A stretch of 64,000 nt of DNA from Alphaproteobacteria bacterium (GTDB lineage Bacteria; Pseudomonadota; Alphaproteobacteria; GCA-016699305). The DNA lies in the NCBI GenBank assembly GCA_016699305.1, contig CP064970.1, forward strand, positions 806,001-870,000, given 5' to 3'. This document shows positions 34,128-43,367 of this stretch, piece by piece. A program made the translations under genes and the position numbers. Position 1 is the stretch's first letter; each line of letters begins with the position of its first letter. The notes under the pieces are model-generated. The model made no database searches, had not been told where the DNA came from, and saw nothing but the letters and a program-made list of their open reading frames with translations.

Positions 34128-36590
34128 ATGATCAACAGCCGCCGCTCGGTCACCTCTGCCGATATCCCCGCCGCCACACTTGATTTCCACGGTGCCGTGG
34201 CCCTGGCTGCGGGCATGGCCAGTTTGGTGGCGATGATCTTGCTGATGGCGGATTCTTTCGATGTGCCGTTGATGCTGGGCGGCGGCGTCATTCTCAGCAT
34301 TGTTGCTCTGGCCGCATTTCGGGCGCGGATCGCCCTGTCCCCCATGATACCCAGCGCAGCGCTGCTGGTTATCCTAGGCTTGGCACTGCTGCTGCGCATC
34401 GATCTTTACCCCCATTTAATGGGCGGACAAGATCAAGGCCTTTATGCCAACATGGCCGAGATATTTTTACGCGCGCGAAGTCTGTTCTATGTAGATGGGT
34501 TTCGCGCTTTGCTGCCAGACGATCTGAAAGCCTTGTACGATATGTCGCCGATGGCGGGGCCGGTGATGGTCAACCCGGCGCAGTCGTTGATGAGCATCGC
34601 CTTTTACCCGATGCACCCGTTATGGATGGCGGCGGCCAGGTTCTTGTTTGGCGAAGGCAATCATACGCTCTCCCTCCTGTTCTTTACCGCTTTATATCTA
34701 GCGGGTGGCCACAGATTGACGTTGGAAATCTTCAAGGATCGCCGCGCCGCGCTGTTGGTCTTGGCGTTTCTGGCTGTGAATCCGGCTCTTGTATTCTTCT
34801 CGAAATTTCCCGTGACGGAGATGGTGGCTTTTGCCTTTACCATCAACGGTTATCTGTTCTTCTTGCGCGGGGTGCGCGAAACCCGACTGCGTCAACAAGG
34901 GCTGTTCCTACTGATCGCCTTGCTCTGTTTTAACGGCTTATTCTATACGCGGCCACAATTCCTGATGCACTTGCCTTTCTTGGGGCTGCTGGCGGCGGCG
35001 TGCCTATTGCCATTGTGGCCGACGCGCCAGCGCTGGGCGACGGTCGGATTTATCACCGCCCTGGTTGCTACCTTCGGATTCAGCTTGTTGTTTTATTATG
35101 TGTATCAAAAAGAATTGTTCTTTGGCATCGCCGATTACATCTTCCACAGCATGGCCATGCCGAAGGTGTTGATCGGATTGTCCGCCGCCGCTGTGATGGG
35201 GGCCTTGGCGGTCGCCCTGCTGGCCTGGTTGCGGCCTAGAGGCACGAAACCAGGCGCGCATCTGGCGACGCTGGCGCAGAGAGGCTTGGCCCTGTCTCCC
35301 TGGCTGCTGTTGGCGGGTTTTCTGTTATCCATTCCGTCGATCTTGGCCCTCTACCGCACTGGGTCCGTGCCCTCGTTCAACTTTTTTGTCCCCACGAACG
35401 AAGATCCCTGGCTGATCCGTTATCACGTCATCTACCGCCTGATGATGATGCTCAGCCCCGTTGGACTGCTGCTTTTATTCGCGGCACCTTTCCTGCGGGC
35501 CGCCCGCACCGGGATGATCCAGATAGCGTTTGCCTTCACGGCCCTGGCATGGTTGGTGATGCTGCTTCAGCCCTATGTGCCCTATCTCTATTACTACGGT
35601 CGTTATCTGTCGGGGGAGCTGGTGCCGCTGGGATTGATCCTATCGGCTGGATTGATCATGCAACTGCATGATCGGTGCCGCTGGGTAGGAATCGGAGCGG
35701 CCGGATTGATGCTGGTCTATTTCCTGGCGTTTTCCGCCGCCCAATACGGCCACAAAGAAAGCGAGGATCCCGCCTTTGCCAAAGAACTGGCCAGTCTATT
35801 GACCCGTAACGATATCCTGGTCTCTAGCGAGCTGGACGACCGGCACATAGTGCCGCTGCGACTGACCTATGGACGACAACTCTTTATGCTGCGGCATTCC
35901 AAATCAAAAAATATCGATATGGAACCGCTTTTTCAGAAACTGCAGGGCATTGCCGACGCGCATGGTGGAAAGATCTATTTCATCTCCTATAACAAAGAGA
36001 TCCGTGAGAATTTTACCCTCGTCCGAAAACTGACTTTCTCCAGTTCCTACCTATCGAATGGCGAGCGTAACTACAATAAGAACGCGAGTGAGCGGCTGAT
36101 GCTGCCCACAGTATATAACCCCTCCAGCAGCGATCTATACCTATACCAGATCGACGCCAGCAAAGCATCCGACTTCACCTGCAAAGCGCATGTGGATTTC
36201 CGCAAGTCTCTGGGGCTTTCCGAATCCATTATCGGATTCAGCGGCCCTGAAGAACATGGACGCTGGACGGATGCGCCAAAAGCCAGTTTCCAATGCATGC
36301 TCTCGACTAATAGGCCGGCACCAAAGCGGGTTACGATTACCTTGAAGGCGATGGTGACGCCAGAACACCGGCAGCGCGTTCGTATCTCGGTCAATAACGG
36401 TCCGGCACAAGAATTTGTTTTCGTTCCCGCCACTGCTCAGCAAACCCTTAGTTTGCCGGTGATGGCTCAGCCGGGCCAGAATCTGAAGCTAGATTTCGAC
36501 TTGCGCGATGCCATCACCCCTACCGCACTAGGCCTCGGCGACGATCCCAGGCGGATTGCGGTATCGGTAAAGTTCATAGATATGGAATAG
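34128..36590 (+). CDS. GT39/ArnT-like integral membrane glycosyltransferase
   Basis: 820 residues. The first 560 or so have about twelve hydrophobic segments; the first large periplasmic loop has MGGQDQGLYANMAEIFL with Asp102 in the position of the catalytic acid of polyprenyl-phosphate-sugar transferases (GT39/GT83 group). The remaining 250 residues are soluble and beta-rich, ending DLRDAITPTALGLGDDPRR, probably a periplasmic domain. Such enzymes pass a sugar from a lipid carrier to a glycan, lipid or protein outside the inner membrane. It closes the glycan cluster after a 62-nt gap. The start has no clear ribosome binding site. Confidence 0.75.
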   Translation: MINSRRSVTSADIPAATLDFHGAVALAAGMASLVAMILLMADSFDVPLMLGGGVILSIVALAAFRARIALSPMIPSAALLVILGLALLLRIDLYPHLMGGQDQGLYANMAEIFLRARSLFYVDGFRALLPDDLKALYDMSPMAGPVMVNPAQSLMSIAFYPMHPLWMAAARFLFGEGNHTLSLLFFTALYLAGGHRLTLEIFKDRRAALLVLAFLAVNPALVFFSKFPVTEMVAFAFTINGYLFFLRGVRETRLRQQGLFLLIALLCFNGLFYTRPQFLMHLPFLGLLAAACLLPLWPTRQRWATVGFITALVATFGFSLLFYYVYQKELFFGIADYIFHSMAMPKVLIGLSAAAVMGALAVALLAWLRPRGTKPGAHLATLAQRGLALSPWLLLAGFLLSIPSILALYRTGSVPSFNFFVPTNEDPWLIRYHVIYRLMMMLSPVGLLLLFAAPFLRAARTGMIQIAFAFTALAWLVMLLQPYVPYLYYYGRYLSGELVPLGLILSAGLIMQLHDRCRWVGIGAAGLMLVYFLAFSAAQYGHKESEDPAFAKELASLLTRNDILVSSELDDRHIVPLRLTYGRQLFMLRHSKSKNIDMEPLFQKLQGIADAHGGKIYFISYNKEIRENFTLVRKLTFSSSYLSNGERNYNKNASERLMLPTVYNPSSSDLYLYQIDASKASDFTCKAHVDFRKSLGLSESIIGFSGPEEHGRWTDAPKASFQCMLSTNRPAPKRVTITLKAMVTPEHRQRVRISVNNGPAQEFVFVPATAQQTLSLPVMAQPGQNLKLDFDLRDAITPTALGLGDDPRRIAVSVKFIDME

Positions 36591-36663
36591 CCTCTCTTGC
36601 AACGGCCATGCGGCGATCCACTGCCAAAAAGCGACGACATCGGCGATGATGGCTATCGCGATC

Positions 36664-37359
36664 TTATCCCGCCAAAGCCAATAGGCTATAGGATGCGGCC
36701 AGGCTGACGGCCAAAAGGCCGGCGGCCAGCCAAGGAGAAGGCGGACGGATTCCTAATTCGGGCGCATTGTCGATCTGCTTCTTGCGACCGGTCAGCATGG
36801 GGGTCAGCAAGTCTTGGCGGCGCAATAACCGATACACGATAATCGCGGCGACATGCACCCCGATCATGGCCATCAACAGATCAAAATTCTGATGATGCCA
36901 AGCGGTCAGCCTGTCCGACCATTCTTCCGGCAGATGTGGGGCCAAGGGTCCGCCCACCGAGAAAATCATGTCGTAAGAGCCAAGCCCCGTCAGGGCCTGA
37001 ACGCCCATCAGGCCTAAAAGCGCCATGACCGCCCAGCCGCCCAGAGGATTATGTCCGAGGGACTGACCATGCTGCCCGCCCCGGATCAGCCATCGCAGAT
37101 GTCCAATCACCGCGCGCGGCCCGCGCAGAAATTGAGCAAAGCGAGCCGTAGGCGACCCAATGAACCCCCAGATGATTCGGAATATCAGTAAGCCCAAAAC
37201 GGCCAAGCCGCACAAAATATGCAAATCCATCATGCCGTTTTCGGCACTTATCCAGCAGGCTAGAACCAGTAGCACGATGCTCCAATGGAACAGCCTCACG
37301 GCTCCGTCCCAGATGAGAATGGTTCGAGATTTATCAAGGATTTTCTGTTCGTTAGGCAT
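36664..37359 (-). CDS. Cytochrome b561-type diheme membrane protein
   Basis: A 231-residue four-helix membrane protein of the Ni/Fe-hydrogenase b-type/cytochrome b561 family (PF01292). Motifs are IWDGAVRLFHWSIVLLVL (first heme His), MMDLHILCGLAVLGLLIFRI (second His), ALTGLGSYD, and HHQNFDLLMAMIGVHVAAII with further His ligands. These residues bind two hemes and shuttle electrons between quinol and a periplasmic partner. The partner is not adjacent. It is divergent from regB, which is itself a redox sensor, a suggestive neighbour. Confidence 0.88.
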   Translation of the reverse strand: MPNEQKILDKSRTILIWDGAVRLFHWSIVLLVLACWISAENGMMDLHILCGLAVLGLLIFRIIWGFIGSPTARFAQFLRGPRAVIGHLRWLIRGGQHGQSLGHNPLGGWAVMALLGLMGVQALTGLGSYDMIFSVGGPLAPHLPEEWSDRLTAWHHQNFDLLMAMIGVHVAAIIVYRLLRRQDLLTPMLTGRKKQIDNAPELGIRPPSPWLAAGLLAVSLAASYSLLALAG

Positions 37360-37508
37360 GACGTATTCCGGACGGGGAGATGTGGGAGGGCTGGGTTGAA
37401 TCTCTCATCATGGGTAGGTAGAATACCATGGAAGACTTGGTGCAAGATTTTTATGTCTTTTTACGTTTAAAAGCCATTATGTTGCCGGGAGGCTGGAGAT
37501 AAACCGTC

Positions 37509-38864
37509 GTGACGATCACTCAGTTCAAAGACAGCGATATGATCCCGCCGGTGCTTTCAACCGGCATCGGTCGCGTGACGTTGCGCACGCTGGTGTTCAT
37601 TCGCTGGATCGCGGTGGGCGGCCAGATGGCGGCCCTGCTGGTGGCGCATTTCGCATTGGGTTACGCCCTGCCCATGGTGCCCGCTATCGTTGTTATAGGC
37701 AGTTCGGTGGTGTTGAACCTGCTGGCGCAATCGCCGCGCGGGCTACGTCCTACATTGCGTGGGCGCGACGTGGCCTTGTACCTGGCCTTCGACATCATTC
37801 AACTATCTTGCCTGTTGCATCTGACCGGGGGACTCACCAATCCCTTTACCATGATGCTGCTGGCTCCTTTGACCGTCGCGGCGACGTTGTTAAATTGGCG
37901 CTATGTGGCCGGGTTGACCTTTTTGGCCTTGTTGGGGCTTACCGCCATGTCCGCGTGGCGATTCCCCTTGCCTTGGACGGCCGAGAGCTTTCCTCAGGAT
38001 TACGTCTATGGCCTGTGGATCTCCATGGCGTTGTCGGCGGTATTCCTGGCGATTTACGTCTATCACGTCTCGCACGAGGCGCAGAAGATATCGAACGCCC
38101 TGACGGCAAGCCAGGCGGCGTTGGACCGCGAGCAAAGACTGTCCACATCGGGCGCTTTGGCCGCCGCCGCCGCGCATGAGCTGGGATCGCCGCTCAGCAC
38201 CATCGCCATCACCGTGCGTGAGATGGAGCGAGACCTGCCCCCCGGCAGCGGCCTGCGCGAGGATATCGCCCTACTCAACAGCCAGGTCGCGCGTTGCCGC
38301 GATATTTTGGCGACGTTCTCACGCCAGCCGCAGCAATTGACCGTAACCGACCCGGGGTTATTCGGAAGGTTGCCTTTATCCGTCCTGGTGCAGCTGGCGG
38401 CCGAGCCGCATCGTGCCGAACGCATTGATTTCGTCATCGCGCCCGAGGCTCATTGCCGTGGCCGCGAGCCGCGTATCAGCAACCGGCCCGAGATCACCCA
38501 TGGACTGGGCAATCTGTTGCAAAACGGATTTCAGTTCGCGCATCAAAAGCTTCAGGCGTCCTTGTTTTGGAACGATGCCATCGTCCGGCTGATCGTCAGC
38601 GACGACGGACCGGGCTTCCCCGTGCATGTGCTCTCACGCATGGGGGAACCCTATCTGTCGGTACAACATGGCAAGAGCCCGGATGGCGGCGGTCATATGG
38701 GGCTGGGCATTTTCATTGCCCAAGTGTTGTTGGAGCGGACAGGAGCCAATCTCAGTTTTGGCAATAACGACTCTGCCCAGAGACATGCCACGATCGTCAT
38801 CGAATGGCCCCGCAGCGCCGAGATCTTCGAGCCTATCGTTTTTCCCATGCAGGCTTCCGCCTAG
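37509..38864 (+). CDS. regB: Redox-sensing histidine kinase RegB/PrrB/ActS type
   Basis: 451 residues. Six membrane segments carry the ubiquinone-binding motif GGLTNPF at residues 107-113. The H-box is AAAAAHELGSPLSTIAI with His223, and the conserved redox Cys follows at Cys263 in SQVARCRDILATF, matching the redox Cys of Rhodobacter RegB. The ATPase domain has an N-box ITHGLGNLLQNGFQFA, DDGPGFP and GGHMGLGIFIAQVLLERTG. RegB autophosphorylates when quinone and thiol are reduced and passes phosphate to RegA, which controls respiration, photosynthesis or nitrogen genes. No regA lies next to it. Start GTG 37509 is tentative; ATG 37539 is possible. Confidence 0.9.
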   Translation: MTITQFKDSDMIPPVLSTGIGRVTLRTLVFIRWIAVGGQMAALLVAHFALGYALPMVPAIVVIGSSVVLNLLAQSPRGLRPTLRGRDVALYLAFDIIQLSCLLHLTGGLTNPFTMMLLAPLTVAATLLNWRYVAGLTFLALLGLTAMSAWRFPLPWTAESFPQDYVYGLWISMALSAVFLAIYVYHVSHEAQKISNALTASQAALDREQRLSTSGALAAAAAHELGSPLSTIAITVREMERDLPPGSGLREDIALLNSQVARCRDILATFSRQPQQLTVTDPGLFGRLPLSVLVQLAAEPHRAERIDFVIAPEAHCRGREPRISNRPEITHGLGNLLQNGFQFAHQKLQASLFWNDAIVRLIVSDDGPGFPVHVLSRMGEPYLSVQHGKSPDGGGHMGLGIFIAQVLLERTGANLSFGNNDSAQRHATIVIEWPRSAEIFEPIVFPMQASA

Positions 38865-38933
38865 GCCGTGAGTGTCCGATGGATGATTTTTCCTTTCGGC
38901 AAGCGGGGATAAATCTGCTAAGGTCACACCGCT

Positions 38934-39620
38934 ATGCATGATCCTGGTTTTGCCGAAATTCTGATTCTGGCGGTCGTGGCCACATTTCTTGTGGCACGGC
39001 TTTACGCGATTTTTGGTCGCCGCGACGATGGTGGCCAACCGCCGCGCCAGCGCCCCAATCCGTATGCCCAAGCCGCGCCTGCTGCCGACAAGCCGGCGGT
39101 GACGGTTGGGGATATCACGCAGGCTCTGGCCCAGGCCGTGCCCGAAGAAGAACCGGATGACGGACGCCCTTTGTCTTTGGCTGCCAGCTTACAGCGTATT
39201 CAAAAGCGTGATCCCAGTTTCCAGGAAAAGGATTTTCTGAAAGGCGCGCGCGCGGCGTTTGAGATGATCCTTGGCGCCTATGCGCGCGGCGATTCCGATC
39301 AATTGCGCGGCTTGTTGGCCCCTGGCGTCTTCGATCGGTTCGATACCTCGATTCAAGAGCGTAAATCCCAGCAACAAAGCCTGGAGAGCCGAATTCTGCG
39401 CGTGCGCGAGGCCGAGATCATCAAGGCCGTCGTCTCTGGGACGGATGCGCGGGTCACCGTGCGCTATCTGAGCGAACAGATCCATGTGCTGCGCGATACA
39501 AGTGGTCAGATCATCAGTGGCGATCCCACGCGCGCCGAAGAAACCGAGGATTGCTGGACCTTCCGCAGGGAATTGGGCGCGGCGGATCCCAATTGGCAAC
39601 TTGTCGAAACCGGGACGTGA
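38934..39620 (+). CDS. Tim44/TimA family adaptor protein
   Basis: 228 residues. One N-terminal membrane segment (ILILAVVATFLVARLYAIF) is followed by a Pro-rich linker and a Tim44-like domain at about 85-225 with DPSFQEKDFLKGARAAFEMI, GDSDQLRGLLAPGVFDRFDT and ETEDCWTFRRELGAADPNWQ. In alphaproteobacteria this TimA-type protein is a membrane-anchored relative of mitochondrial Tim44. It lies 8 nt before mltA, a usual pairing. Confidence 0.9.
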   Translation: MHDPGFAEILILAVVATFLVARLYAIFGRRDDGGQPPRQRPNPYAQAAPAADKPAVTVGDITQALAQAVPEEEPDDGRPLSLAASLQRIQKRDPSFQEKDFLKGARAAFEMILGAYARGDSDQLRGLLAPGVFDRFDTSIQERKSQQQSLESRILRVREAEIIKAVVSGTDARVTVRYLSEQIHVLRDTSGQIISGDPTRAEETEDCWTFRRELGAADPNWQLVETGT

Positions 39621-39628
39621 TTCACGAC

Positions 39629-40672
39629 ATGAAAGCTTTATCCGGCACCGCCTTGGCGGTGATGGCCGCGCTGATGCTGACCGCTTGCACCTCTGTTGAA
39701 CCCGAAGAGGCCAGCCGCGTGCCGGTGGCTTTTGCCGATCTGCCCGGTTGGTACAGGGACGGGACTTCGGCGGTTTTGCCGGCCTTACGCCGTTCTTGCG
39801 CGCCGCGTCGCCTGGTTCTGACCGAAGAGATTTGCGCGGCCCTTGACGATATGCCCGATCAAGTCGATGACACCCAAATTCGCGCCTTCTTTGAACACTA
39901 TTTTCAGCCCTATGCCCTTATCGGCAGCGGTAACGGAGCGAACGGCCTGTTCACGGGCTATTACGAGCCGGAGGTGACGGGCAGTTTTCGTCCCGATGCC
40001 ACCGCCGCCACGCCGCTTTATCGCCTGCCCCCAAAGACGCCGGGAGAGGCCATGCCCAGCCGGGCCGAAATTTTCCAAGGCGCGTTGGAAGACCAAGATT
40101 TAGAGCTGGCCTATCTGGATGATCCCGTGGCCGCGTTCTTCCTGGAAATCCAAGGTTCGGGCGTGTTGCGTCTGCGCGACGGGCGCACGCGGCGTTTGGC
40201 TTATGCGGGACAAAACGGCCATCCTTATGTGCCCATTGGCCGCATCTTGGCCGATGCCCAGGAAATCCCCCGTTCTGAAGTCTCGTTATTCACCATCCAT
40301 GCATGGCTACGCGCGAATCCGCTCAAAGCGCAGGACTTGATGAACAGCAATCCTTCTTACGTCTTTTTCCGTTTGTTGGAGCCGGGGGCCGAAGGCCCCA
40401 TCGGGGCGCAAGGCGTGCCGTTGACCGCTGGACGTAGCCTGGCCGTGGATCGTCGCTATACCCCCTATGGAACGCCGGTTTGGCTGGACGCCGATCCGCC
40501 CTTGGCCGGTATGCCGCGCGTGCAGCGGCTGATGATGGCCCAAGATACGGGCGGAGCCATTCGCGGAGTCGTGCGGGGGGATGTCTTTTGGGGGACCGGC
40601 GAGGAAGCCGGGCAGATCGCGGGGGCCATGAAAAGCCGGGGCCGAATCTATCAGCTATTGCCCAAGAATTAA
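39629..40672 (+). CDS. mltA: Membrane-bound lytic murein transglycosylase A
   Basis: 347 residues with a lipoprotein signal (ALMLTACTS, lipobox LTAC). The MltA domain has FTGYYEPEVTGS, FFLEIQGSGVLRLRDG, and the 3D domain YTPYGTPVWLDA followed by MMAQDTGGAIRG and DVFWGTGEEAG, where the catalytic Asp lies (QDTGGAI). It cleaves the beta-1,4 bond of peptidoglycan with formation of the 1,6-anhydro end. ATG 39629 gives the signal peptide; upstream frames belong to the Tim44-like gene. The SmrA gene that often follows is absent. Confidence 0.95.
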   Translation: MKALSGTALAVMAALMLTACTSVEPEEASRVPVAFADLPGWYRDGTSAVLPALRRSCAPRRLVLTEEICAALDDMPDQVDDTQIRAFFEHYFQPYALIGSGNGANGLFTGYYEPEVTGSFRPDATAATPLYRLPPKTPGEAMPSRAEIFQGALEDQDLELAYLDDPVAAFFLEIQGSGVLRLRDGRTRRLAYAGQNGHPYVPIGRILADAQEIPRSEVSLFTIHAWLRANPLKAQDLMNSNPSYVFFRLLEPGAEGPIGAQGVPLTAGRSLAVDRRYTPYGTPVWLDADPPLAGMPRVQRLMMAQDTGGAIRGVVRGDVFWGTGEEAGQIAGAMKSRGRIYQLLPKN

Positions 40673-40751
40673 GCATGGCTTGCCAATCGCCGCCAAAGGA
40701 TTATCTTAACGCTTGAAATGCCGTCCCCCTTTCCTTGATGGAGCCAGTGCC

Positions 40752-41348
40752 ATGCCGTTCGAGCTTCCCGCCCTGCCCTACGCCTTGGATGCTTTGGAGC
40801 CGGCGATTTCCGCCCGCACCTTGGAATTCCATCATGGCAAGCATCATCAGGCCTATGTGACCAACCTTAACAATCTGATCAAAGGCACGCCTTTGGAGAG
40901 CCAGTCGCTTGACGCGGTGATCCGCCAATCGGCCGGGAACGCCGCGCAAGCCGGGATATTTAACAACGCCGCGCAAGTCTGGAATCACAGCTTTTTCTGG
41001 CACAGCATGAAAAAGGGCGGCGGCGGCACCATTCCCGCCGCGCTGGGAAAGCGCTTGCAAGACGATTTCGGCGGTGTGGACGCCTTTAAACAGGCCTTCA
41101 CCCAGGCGGGGCTGACTCAATTCGGCAGCGGCTGGGCGTGGCTTGTCGCGGGGACGGACGGGAAGCTCAAAGTCGTCAAGACCGCCAACGCCGAAACGCC
41201 CTTGACCACCACCGACACGCCGCTTGTGGTGTGTGATGTGTGGGAACACGCCTATTACCTGGATTACCAAAACCGGCGCGGCGATTTCCTGAAGGCTTTC
41301 TTGGACAATCTGATCGACTGGGAATTCGCCGCCGCGAATATGGGCTAG
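40752..41348 (+). CDS. sodB: Superoxide dismutase, iron type
   Basis: A 198-residue Fe/Mn-family enzyme that turns superoxide into peroxide and oxygen in the cytoplasm. Metal ligands are His27 in LEFHHGKHHQAYV, His79 in VWNHSFFWHSM, and the Asp and His of DVWEHAYYLDYQNRRGDFL. AQVWNHSFFW and GSGWAWL fit the iron form rather than manganese. ATG 40752 gives the normal MPFELPALPYALDAL start. It is the last gene before the gap that holds the second dispersed repeat. Confidence 0.96.
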   Translation: MPFELPALPYALDALEPAISARTLEFHHGKHHQAYVTNLNNLIKGTPLESQSLDAVIRQSAGNAAQAGIFNNAAQVWNHSFFWHSMKKGGGGTIPAALGKRLQDDFGGVDAFKQAFTQAGLTQFGSGWAWLVAGTDGKLKVVKTANAETPLTTTDTPLVVCDVWEHAYYLDYQNRRGDFLKAFLDNLIDWEFAAANMG

Positions 41349-41827
41349 GCACTGTTCACAAAGGTCTATGAATCGGCATCAACCGCTGTGATTAAAGTGA
41401 AGAGTCAACGATTCAGCACGGACACGAATGACAGGTGATGGATGCCCGCCCGCGCGGGGGTGGTTTCCATATGAAGGCGGCACACTTTGCTGTGAGCCTC
41501 CCTCTCCTCATGCGTCACTCCCGCGAAGGCGGGAGTCCATCTCCTGCCCTTGCCGATGGCGCTGGGGTTTGGAATGTTTACGCATGCAGCCTCGAACTCC
41601 AAGTTTTGTAAACAGTATCTAGGCCTCTCAGGTCGAGGGCTGCGCTGCCGCCAAACGGGACAGCCTTTGATCCAATTTTCCCACAGGGAGGTTTTGTTGC
41701 TGTCCCAAAGCAGGAATCGGCCCCTTCGGCCTGTATGGAAAGATATGGTGCGGCTATAGACTCAGCGCACCAAGGCCAAATTACCAATCGGTTCGGCCTA
41801 GGCCAGACGGACCTTTGAAGGGTGCTC
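41349..41827. other. Gene-free region between sodB and atpA
   Basis: About 480 nt between the convergent sodB and atpA genes. It contains repeat copy 2 (41462-41546) and several GGCC-rich short palindromes. It is where atpG would be expected after atpA; I find no remnant of it. Confidence 0.5.
41462..41546 (-). repeat. Dispersed repeat, copy 2
   Basis: Reads on the minus strand as a close relative of 537-623: CAGGAGATGGACTCCCGCC, the same hairpin, GAGGAGAG and CTTCATATGG. It lies exactly in the gap where the ATP synthase operon is interrupted. Confidence 0.7.
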
Positions 41828-43366
41828 TTACACAAACGTCTTCGTGTAATCCTCGATCACGCGGCGCAGTTTGCCTTCCAGCTCGGTGCTGATGTCGTGC
41901 TTGATGCGGATTTCTTCCACAAGCTCGGGGGCGGCGGTCTCAAAGTGATGACGCAAGCCGGCCTCGTACCGGACCACGGCGTCCACGGCGACCTTATCCA
42001 GATAGCCATGCACGCCCGCGAACAGCACCACCACCTGTTCCTCAACGGACAGGGGCGAATATTGCCCTTGCTTGAGCAATTCGGTCAGGCGCGCGCCGCG
42101 CGCCAATAGGCGCTGGGTCGAGGCGTCAAGATCGGATGAGAACTGTGCGAAAGAGGCCATTTCGCGGTATTGGGCCAATTCCAGCTTGATGGAGCCGGCC
42201 ACCTTCTTCATGGCCTTGATCTGCGCGGCCGAGCCGACGCGGCTGACCGAGATGCCCACATTCACCGCCGGGCGAATGCCCTTATAGAACAGGCCGGATT
42301 CCAAAAAGATCTGGCCGTCGGTGATCGAGATGACATTGGTCGGGATATAGGCCGACACGTCGCCCGCCTGAGTTTCGATGATGGGCAGCGCCGTCAGGGA
42401 ACCGCCGCCGTTCTCATCATTCATCTTGGCGGCACGTTCCAACAGGCGCGAATGCAAATAGAACACGTCGCCGGGATAGGCCTCGCGCCCGGGGGGACGG
42501 CGCAACAGCAAGGACATCTGACGATAGGCCACGGCATGCTTGGACAAATCGTCATAAACGATCAAGGCGTGGCGGCCACTGTCGCGGAAATATTCGCCCA
42601 TGGCGCAGCCGACATAGGGTGCCAGGAACTGCATGGGAGCGGGGTCCGATGCGGTGGCGGCGACCACGGTGCAATAATCCATCGCCCCGTTGTCTTCGAG
42701 CGTCTTGACGATACGCGCCACGGTGGACCGCTTTTGACCGATGGCCACATAGATGCAATGCAGCTTGGTCTTGGGGTCGCCTGCGGCGTTTGGTCCTTTT
42801 TGATTCAAGATGGCGTCAAGCGCCAAGGCGGTCTTGCCGGTTTGGCGATCGCCGATGATCAGCTCACGCTGGCCGCGACCGATGGGCACCAACGAGTCGA
42901 TGGCCTTCAGGCCAGTTTGCATCGGTTCGCTGACCGAGAGGCGGGTGATGATGCCCGGAGCCTTCATCTCGACGCGCTGCTTTTTTTGGTCGCCAACCAA
43001 CGGACCTTTGCCGTCGATGGGATTGCCCAGCCCGTCCACAACGCGGCCCAACAAGGCCTCGCCCGTTATGACCTCGATGATGCGGCCTGTGCGGCGCACG
43101 ATATCGCCTTCATGAATGTCGCGGTCGTCGCCGAAGATCACGGCTCCTACCGTATCGATTTCCAAGTTCAGCGCCATGCCGCGCACGCCGGATTCGAATT
43201 CCAGCATTTCGCCCGCCTGGGCCGAATCAAGGCCGAAAATACGCGCCACGCCGTCGCCGACGGTGACCACGCGGCCGATTTCCTCCATCTCGGTCTCGAC
43301 GCCGAAAGTTTCGATGCGCTGCCGCAGCAGGGCCGAGATTTCCGCCGTATCCAACGTGATTTGCAT
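41828..43366 (-). CDS. atpA: F-type ATP synthase subunit alpha
   Basis: A 512-residue catalytic-ring subunit. Walker A is GDRQTGKTALALDAI, the DELSEED-like and NADP/ADP sites follow (SKHAVAYRQMSLLLRRPPGR and GREAYPGDVFYLHSRLLERA), and the C-terminal helix ends with YTKTFV. These are standard alpha-subunit landmarks. It is co-directional with atpH one base upstream. The usual next genes atpG, atpD and atpC are missing. Confidence 0.98.
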   Translation of the reverse strand: MQITLDTAEISALLRQRIETFGVETEMEEIGRVVTVGDGVARIFGLDSAQAGEMLEFESGVRGMALNLEIDTVGAVIFGDDRDIHEGDIVRRTGRIIEVITGEALLGRVVDGLGNPIDGKGPLVGDQKKQRVEMKAPGIITRLSVSEPMQTGLKAIDSLVPIGRGQRELIIGDRQTGKTALALDAILNQKGPNAAGDPKTKLHCIYVAIGQKRSTVARIVKTLEDNGAMDYCTVVAATASDPAPMQFLAPYVGCAMGEYFRDSGRHALIVYDDLSKHAVAYRQMSLLLRRPPGREAYPGDVFYLHSRLLERAAKMNDENGGGSLTALPIIETQAGDVSAYIPTNVISITDGQIFLESGLFYKGIRPAVNVGISVSRVGSAAQIKAMKKVAGSIKLELAQYREMASFAQFSSDLDASTQRLLARGARLTELLKQGQYSPLSVEEQVVVLFAGVHGYLDKVAVDAVVRYEAGLRHHFETAAPELVEEIRIKHDISTELEGKLRRVIEDYTKTFV

Positions 43367-43367
43367 C

